Source: a virus. Taken from it: DNA of 57,962 bases. The translations under genes and the position numbers were made by a program. The notes beneath the pieces are model-generated. The model worked only from the letters and a program-made list of their open reading frames with translations. It was not told the DNA's origin and did not search any database. Shown in pieces: positions 54,266 through 57,962 of this stretch (positions are counted from its first letter, which is position 1; every line of letters begins with the position of its first letter). The stretch lies in the IMG/VR virus record IMGVR_UViG_3300032291_002754, positions 1-57,962 of that record; one strand, written 5' to 3'.

Positions 54266-55209
54266 ATGCGTCCAATGCTCCCGAGGTCTGGCAAGGTTCT
54301 GGCAGGGTAGCCACGCACATCGCTGTACGCCCATGCGTCTTCGCTGTCCACGCACACGGCCCAGTCCTCTGCGCGAGTGACGATCATCCCCGGTATCCAC
54401 TTTGGGTACGCCGCCGGCCAGTCATTTACAGGCTTGTTCCACAGCCCCCAGGAATTCGCCACAAAAAAAACTGTGAACGGCCAAAACTCTTTCGTATCGT
54501 CATAACCAACGGTCGCCATATCATGCGCCCACCCGGGCGACACGCGGCCATGCACATTCTTGGAATTGGGGCGAGAGTCCCACGCAGCCATCTGTCCGGA
54601 GTGGATTCCGTAGCCACTGAACAGCGCGTCCATCGCGGACTCCACTGTCTTGACAAGAGCGATGGTCCCTACCTTCCGCTCACGGCATATGTCCTGTACC
54701 GCTTTTGGTACACCCGTCCGCCCCCATCCCTGCCCGAGAGCGCCGTTGTACTTGGACAGATTGACTACGCCCGGGAAATCCTTGCGGGCAGCAAAGCCCA
54801 CATCCCTCTCAAACCGTGACGCCGCTGCCGGCGACATTCCAGATCCGGAATGGCCGCGCGCTCCGTAGGTCGGCTCTGTTGCAGTGCGGGCAAACCAGTC
54901 ACCCACCTCACCTTTGATGAGTAGCGAGACGGCGCGAGTAATGTCACGGGCGTTGCGACTACCATGGGAAACACAATCGCCCTCTGTCTGAACTTCACTG
55001 AACGCACCGGGGTCAAGTTGCGTGTAGTACTGCCACAGCAGGGCGCGTTTGCCTGCGCCGGACTGTGGTACGGAGAACGCTCGCATCGGATTGGAGGACA
55101 GGAATTCCTCGCGCTCCGCTTCGTTCGGGACATAGCCCCTGAATCCGCCCGCTTGGTAGGCGGACAGCAGTTCCTCCGGTCCGCGGAACATCGGCTCATC
55201 GGGCGGCAT
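54262..55209 (-). CDS. Papain-like (C1) cysteine protease
   Basis: 315 residues from MPPDEPMFRGPEELLSAYQA, GAGG 7 nt upstream. Catalytic set: Q74 and C79 in QTEGDCVSHGS, H229 in GWAHDMATVGYDD, N252 in FVANSWG. All are present, so an active C1 fold is expected. No signal peptide, so it acts in the cytoplasm, in the virion, or after lysis. Its genomic neighbours are a subtilisin, a secreted/anchored small protein and structural-type small proteins. Role may be virion maturation, host-protein degradation or lysis; not determined. Confidence 0.85.
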   Translation of the reverse strand: MPPDEPMFRGPEELLSAYQAGGFRGYVPNEAEREEFLSSNPMRAFSVPQSGAGKRALLWQYYTQLDPGAFSEVQTEGDCVSHGSRNARDITRAVSLLIKGEVGDWFARTATEPTYGARGHSGSGMSPAAASRFERDVGFAARKDFPGVVNLSKYNGALGQGWGRTGVPKAVQDICRERKVGTIALVKTVESAMDALFSGYGIHSGQMAAWDSRPNSKNVHGRVSPGWAHDMATVGYDDTKEFWPFTVFFVANSWGLWNKPVNDWPAAYPKWIPGMIVTRAEDWAVCVDSEDAWAYSDVRGYPARTLPDLGSIGRI

Positions 55210-55600
55210 TGGATACCTCGCGCAGTGCGGCAACCAGTGCGGCTCGCCTGTCAGCGGTCAGTGCCACATTCTCCAGGCCGATGGCCTTGACCAGCATGTC
55301 ATTGACTGCAACGTCCAGGCCGATGTACTTGCCCTTCAGATCAGTGCCGCGGAAAGCCTCGTCCAGAGATGCGGCGTGGACAATGCGGAACAGAGACACG
55401 GTATTGATGTGAGTGCTGCGCTCAACAACGTCTGCCAGCGCGGCGTAGAACGCGGACACGCGGTGGCGGTCATCGTCTGGTGCAAGGCGCAGGGCGATGC
55501 CGACAGGGGCGAGAGGTGCCGGCGGGACCACTGGTTTCTGTGGCATCCACGCGAAGAGGCATACGCCCAAGACAAGCACTGCGATGATGTGTTTGATCAT
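55196..55600 (-). CDS. Membrane-anchored or secreted small protein, 134 aa
   Basis: MIKHIIAVLVLGVCLFAWMP is a signal/anchor segment, then a Pro linker and a globular helical domain (SAFYAALADVVERSTHINTV, ADRRAALVAALREVSNAAR). A spanin- or lysis-accessory-like architecture, but no diagnostic motif. Overlaps the protease start by 14 bases. Confidence 0.6.
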   Translation of the reverse strand: MIKHIIAVLVLGVCLFAWMPQKPVVPPAPLAPVGIALRLAPDDDRHRVSAFYAALADVVERSTHINTVSLFRIVHAASLDEAFRGTDLKGKYIGLDVAVNDMLVKAIGLENVALTADRRAALVAALREVSNAAR

Positions 55601-55613
55601 GCTTCTCACCTTG

Positions 55614-55880
55614 TTAACACTTCCATGCCCGAAGGGACTTGTTGATTCGGCTGTTTGGATCGCGGGCCGTTTCCTTGCTGGTGAGCTTCTCCTTCATGCC
55701 CTGCATGCGGGCGCAGAATGAGTCGCGCCGTGAGCCGCCCTCCGGCTGCGGGGGCTTGAGGTTGGCACCATGCTCCCGGTTGTATGCGGCCCTGCCCTTG
55801 GCGTTCAGCCCGCCGTTGGGGTTCTGCCCCTCCTTGCGCGCCCACACCTCGTTGCGTAGTTTGCGAATGCGGTCGCTCAT
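55614..55880 (-). CDS. DUF6321-like phage protein, 88 aa
   Basis: MSDRIRKLRNEVWARKEGQN, then PNGGLNAKGRAAYNREHGAN, LKPPQPEGGSRRDSFCARMQ and GMKEKLTSKETARDPNSRIN, ending KSLRAWKC. The pattern GLNAKGRAAYNR..G..LK.P.....RR.SFCARM.GMK......RINKSLRAWKC is a well-conserved phage structural-type domain, probably basic and DNA- or capsid-bound. Start by TGATG overlap; function unknown. Confidence 0.75.
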   Translation of the reverse strand: MSDRIRKLRNEVWARKEGQNPNGGLNAKGRAAYNREHGANLKPPQPEGGSRRDSFCARMQGMKEKLTSKETARDPNSRINKSLRAWKC

Positions 55881-56050
55881 CACTTCCTCTTGGACTTGGA
55901 GTCTCGGAAATCGCTGGCCGTTGGTGCGCCATCAGACCCGGGCTTGCGCATCTGCTCGCCCGATCCGTTGGCAATCCGCTTGCGTTTGGCGTGTATGTTC
56001 GCCCAGAGTCCCGGCCGCAGTCTCCGGATGTTGTCTTCTCTGGATGGCAT
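55880..56050 (-). CDS. Small basic protein, 56 aa
   Basis: MPSREDNIRRLRPGLWANIH, AKRKRIANGSGEQMRKPGSD, then GAPTASDFRDSKSKRK. LWANIHAKRKRI(A)NGSGE.MRKPGS.GAPTA is a recurrent short phage motif beside DUF6321-like genes. It is shorter than usual length filters. Its N-terminus PSREDNIRRLR nearly repeats that of the next gene upstream (PTPEDNIRRLR). Confidence 0.7.
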   Translation of the reverse strand: MPSREDNIRRLRPGLWANIHAKRKRIANGSGEQMRKPGSDGAPTASDFRDSKSKRK

Positions 56051-56361
56051 TAGGTGTCCTTGTCCTTCGGCCGACGTGGCTCTACCAATTCCAGTTCGCC
56101 AGTCTTCGGATTAATTTGCAGCGACTTGTGGGGGTAAGGCTGTGTCACGTTTTGATTGAGTCCGCGGTCGTTGACCCGCGCAGTGATCCTGTCTCGGTAC
56201 ACACCACCCTCATTGGAATGCGTCAGAGGCGATGCATTGCCAAGCATGCTGGTGTTGTAGGACTTGAGTACAGGGTCGTTCACGCCCATCTCTTCGTATG
56301 GCGTACGCTCTTCTTTGCGCGGCCTGCGAAGTCGGCGGATGTTGTCTTCTGGAGTTGGCAT
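56050..56361 (-). CDS. Hypothetical protein, 103 aa
   Basis: Start MPTPEDNIRRLRRPRKEERT (the ATG overlaps the preceding stop region), then GGVYRDRITARVNDRGLNQN and QINPKTGELELVEPRRPK. A basic N-terminal helix shared with the 56-aa neighbour suggests a common partner or a duplicated leader. The stop overlaps the next ATG by TAATG. Unrecognised. Confidence 0.65.
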   Translation of the reverse strand: MPTPEDNIRRLRRPRKEERTPYEEMGVNDPVLKSYNTSMLGNASPLTHSNEGGVYRDRITARVNDRGLNQNVTQPYPHKSLQINPKTGELELVEPRRPKDKDT

Positions 56362-56570
56362 CACTTGATCTCCAGCAGAGTCTGAATCAAGGCGTTGCAT
56401 GCCTGCGTCACGGGTGGCGTCTTGTACTGGTCGCGGACTGCAATGACGTTGCGGAGGTGAGACAGCAACGAGTCCGGTGCCGCCTGCGTTGGCACCTTGA
56501 TCAGTGGGATCAGATACAGACCTAGCAGGCAGATGACGGCCGCGATGGAGATGATTTGTGGAATGGTCAT
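56361..56570 (-). CDS. Single-TM small protein, 69 aa
   Basis: MTIPQIISIAAVICLLGLYL, then IPLIKVPTQAAPDSLLSHLR: one N-terminal membrane helix plus a soluble helical tail. ATGA overlaps on both sides. A holin or membrane adaptor for the proteases is possible. Confidence 0.65.
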   Translation of the reverse strand: MTIPQIISIAAVICLLGLYLIPLIKVPTQAAPDSLLSHLRNVIAVRDQYKTPPVTQACNALIQTLLEIK

Positions 56571-57451
56571 ACGATTGCCCTGCATCCTTGGGAGACTATG
56601 CTTGCCGGATTGATCAGCCCCCACCCGTACACTTCGTCTAGGCCGGGAGCGCCGACATCCATGGAGGTCATTCGTATGATGTCGTTGGCTGAAGACCCGG
56701 CGCCAGCGCCACATGCGCCTCTGGCTAGAGCCAAGACGCCGGCCACAAACGGCGCGGCCATGGAAGTTCCAGACAGGCAGGCCACGCCGCCGTCAAGCCA
56801 CGCCGATACGATCTCGCAGCCCGGTGCGGCAACGTCGATCTCCCGGCCGCGGCAGGAGAACTCGCATGCCCTGCCGTCCTTGTCCACCGCGCCGACCGCG
56901 ACCGTCTCGGAGTACGCGGCCGGGTAGTTCACGGCACCGCCGTCGTTCCCCGCGGCGCAGACAATCGTCACTCCGCTCTTCGATGCGGCCTTGATTGCCT
57001 CATGCAGCGGGCCGCAGTCGGCCGGCGCACCCAGCGACATCACAATGATCTGGCAATGGCGTTCTGTGGCGTACCACACGGCGCGTGCGATGGCCTCCAT
57101 GGATCCTGCACCGGAGTGGCCAAGCACCTTGCAACTGATGATCTCGCAGCCGGGGGCAATACCCTTGACCGCGCCTCTGCCCCCGACGATGCCGGCGACA
57201 TGTGTGCCATGGCCGACCGTGTCATATGGGCTGGAGTCGGTGGTGAAGTTGCGATGCTCAAGCACAGCACCCTCTAGGGCTGGATGCCCCGGGACGATGC
57301 CGGTGTCCAGAACACCCACCCGAATCCCGGCCCCTTGGTGGCGCTGCCAAAGGGCCGGGATTGCGTACGCGTGGAGGGACCAGTCAATGCCCGAGGAGGG
57401 GAGGGCATGGATGACGGCTTCGACACGGTACGGCGGGAGGTGGGCGATCAC
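56567..57451 (-). CDS. Subtilisin-like serine protease (S8)
   Basis: 294 residues, GTG start (GTGA overlap). Complete triad: D49 in VGVLDTGI, H81 in VGHGTHVAGIVGG, S230 in SGTSMAAPFVAG, with oxyanion N169 in VCAAGNDGG. There is no clear signal peptide, but a 40-residue N-terminal segment (PPYRVEAVIHALPSSGIDWS) may act as a short propeptide. The family cleaves proteins broadly; in a phage it could mature the virion, disarm host factors or help lysis. It is one gene cluster away from the papain-like protease. Confidence 0.9.
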   Translation of the reverse strand: MIAHLPPYRVEAVIHALPSSGIDWSLHAYAIPALWQRHQGAGIRVGVLDTGIVPGHPALEGAVLEHRNFTTDSSPYDTVGHGTHVAGIVGGRGAVKGIAPGCEIISCKVLGHSGAGSMEAIARAVWYATERHCQIIVMSLGAPADCGPLHEAIKAASKSGVTIVCAAGNDGGAVNYPAAYSETVAVGAVDKDGRACEFSCRGREIDVAAPGCEIVSAWLDGGVACLSGTSMAAPFVAGVLALARGACGAGAGSSANDIIRMTSMDVGAPGLDEVYGWGLINPASIVSQGCRAIV

Positions 57452-57771
57452 GTATCGTTCTCTCTGGTCAGCGCCGCCTTGATCAGAGCCGCAACGATTG
57501 GGACGATCACGTTCAGAAGCAGGACCGGAGCGATGCCGAAGGACTGCGCCGTCGCGATCTCATTGTCAACTTCCTCCGGCTCAACGGAGTTGGCTCGGAA
57601 CAGAGGGTAGGACTCAATGATCGGCAGGATTGCCTGCGCGATCCTGTAGACGATCTCCAGCTTCGCCGCCAGAGTCAGGCTGTCGGACCACGTAGAGACG
57701 ATGTCGGAAATCTGCCGCAGCACACCCGTATTGGAAATCAGCCACTTGACGATCAGATACTTGTCAGCCAT
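57448..57771 (-). CDS. Membrane-associated small protein, 107 aa
   Basis: Start MADKYLIVKWLISNTGVLRQ at 57771, near the stop of the join-spanning gene. KLEIVYRIAQAILPIIESYP is helical, and the end has a hydrophobic helix (PVLLLNVIVPIVAALIKAAL). Upstream of the subtilisin with GTGA overlap. Holin-like or a membrane platform; not recognised. Confidence 0.65.
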   Translation of the reverse strand: MADKYLIVKWLISNTGVLRQISDIVSTWSDSLTLAAKLEIVYRIAQAILPIIESYPLFRANSVEPEEVDNEIATAQSFGIAPVLLLNVIVPIVAALIKAALTRENDT

Positions 57772-57962
57772 CGGATTTCTCCCGTAGACACGCCACCCCC
57801 AGAACCGCATGACCAGCGATGTCAAGCAGAGTTCTCTGAATATCTATTGCGCTCAACGGGCCACGCAGCCGGCGGATTTTCTCCGCGATCCGGATGGCCT
57901 GGTATCGCCACGCCTCCACCCCGTGATCCTCGCTGGCGAGGGCATTTTCCAGCGGGTGTTCC
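57764..57962 (-). CDS. Nmad1/DUF1599-like protein, 3' part (crosses the join)
   Basis: This is the continuation of the frame that begins at 303. From the right edge it reads through the terminal repeat (57840-57962, same residues as 1-123) and ends ...IQRTLLDIAGHAVLGVACLR, EKSDG, TGA at 57764-57766. The stop lies 3 bases inside the start region of the 107-aa gene. Confidence 0.6.
   Translation of the reverse strand, partial: EHPLENALASEDHGVEAWRYQAIRIAEKIRRLRGPLSAIDIQRTLLDIAGHAVLGVACLREKSDG
57840..57962. repeat. Direct terminal repeat, copy 2 (circular overlap)
   Basis: Exact copy of bases 1-123. The duplicated end should be removed to give the unique circle of about 57,839 bp. Confidence 0.95.

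Overview
The window is a complete, circularly closed tailed-phage (or prophage) genome, not a piece of bacterial chromosome. Bases 1-123 recur exactly at 57840-57962, and one gene reads straight through the join, so the unique circle is about 57,839 bp. The morphogenesis genes (large terminase, portal, scaffold, major capsid protein, T7-like adaptor and tail nozzle, no tape-measure or sheath gene seen) point to a short-tailed podovirus-like member of Caudoviricetes. No host gene is present and I cannot name the host; base composition is moderately GC-rich. I recognise no DNA polymerase, RNA polymerase, portal-linked protease or classical endolysin, so replication and probably most transcription use host enzymes.

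Layout. Nearly everything from 42.5 kb down to 1, and onward through the join from 57.84 down to 53.7 kb, lies on the minus strand. The order along minus is: a small regulatory block (42.5-40.1 kb); virion-associated proteins with two zincin-like proteins (40.0-34.9); scaffold, capsid and a decoration-like protein (34.8-32.1); proline-rich proteins, a glycosyltransferase, terminase and portal (31.9-24.1); a triple LamG-like host-recognition protein (23.2-21.1); adaptor and split nozzle (20.7-16.9); Asn- or Gly/Ala-rich virion proteins and an 1119-residue internal virion protein (16.9-7.5). A plus-strand tyrosine integrase (6.66-7.47) follows. Then come a PD-(D/E)XK exonuclease, ERF annealing protein, SSB and SF2 helicase (6.5-2.9), a resolvase and HNH nuclease (1.2-0.4), a nucleotide-modification-type protein across the join, a subtilisin and a papain-like protease (57.5-54.3), and a sigma-70-like protein (53.7). 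The plus-strand arm (42.6-53.3 kb) is about thirty small early-type genes in tightly coupled cassettes, including a gp88 homologue, a DUF932 protein, a short C5-methylase-like protein and a serine recombinase that converges on the sigma-like gene.

Regulation. Eight intergenic sites share a bipartite element, an AT box ending in TTTC or similar and then CGCCCCGTTRGTTTT after 6-8 bases. All point into the genes they precede, six on plus and two on minus, with a divergent pair at 42.50-42.62 kb. This is probably the phage's own promoter or operator class. A conventional sigma-70-like promoter overlapped by a 20-bp dyad drives a 143-residue protein at 42.1 kb. A strongly self-complementary stretch of about 230 nt directly upstream of the HNH gene looks like a structured RNA. 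Most genes overlap by ATGA, GTGA or TGATG, which exposes several membrane microproteins of 21-45 residues and a 14-residue acidic peptide that ordinary gene callers would miss.
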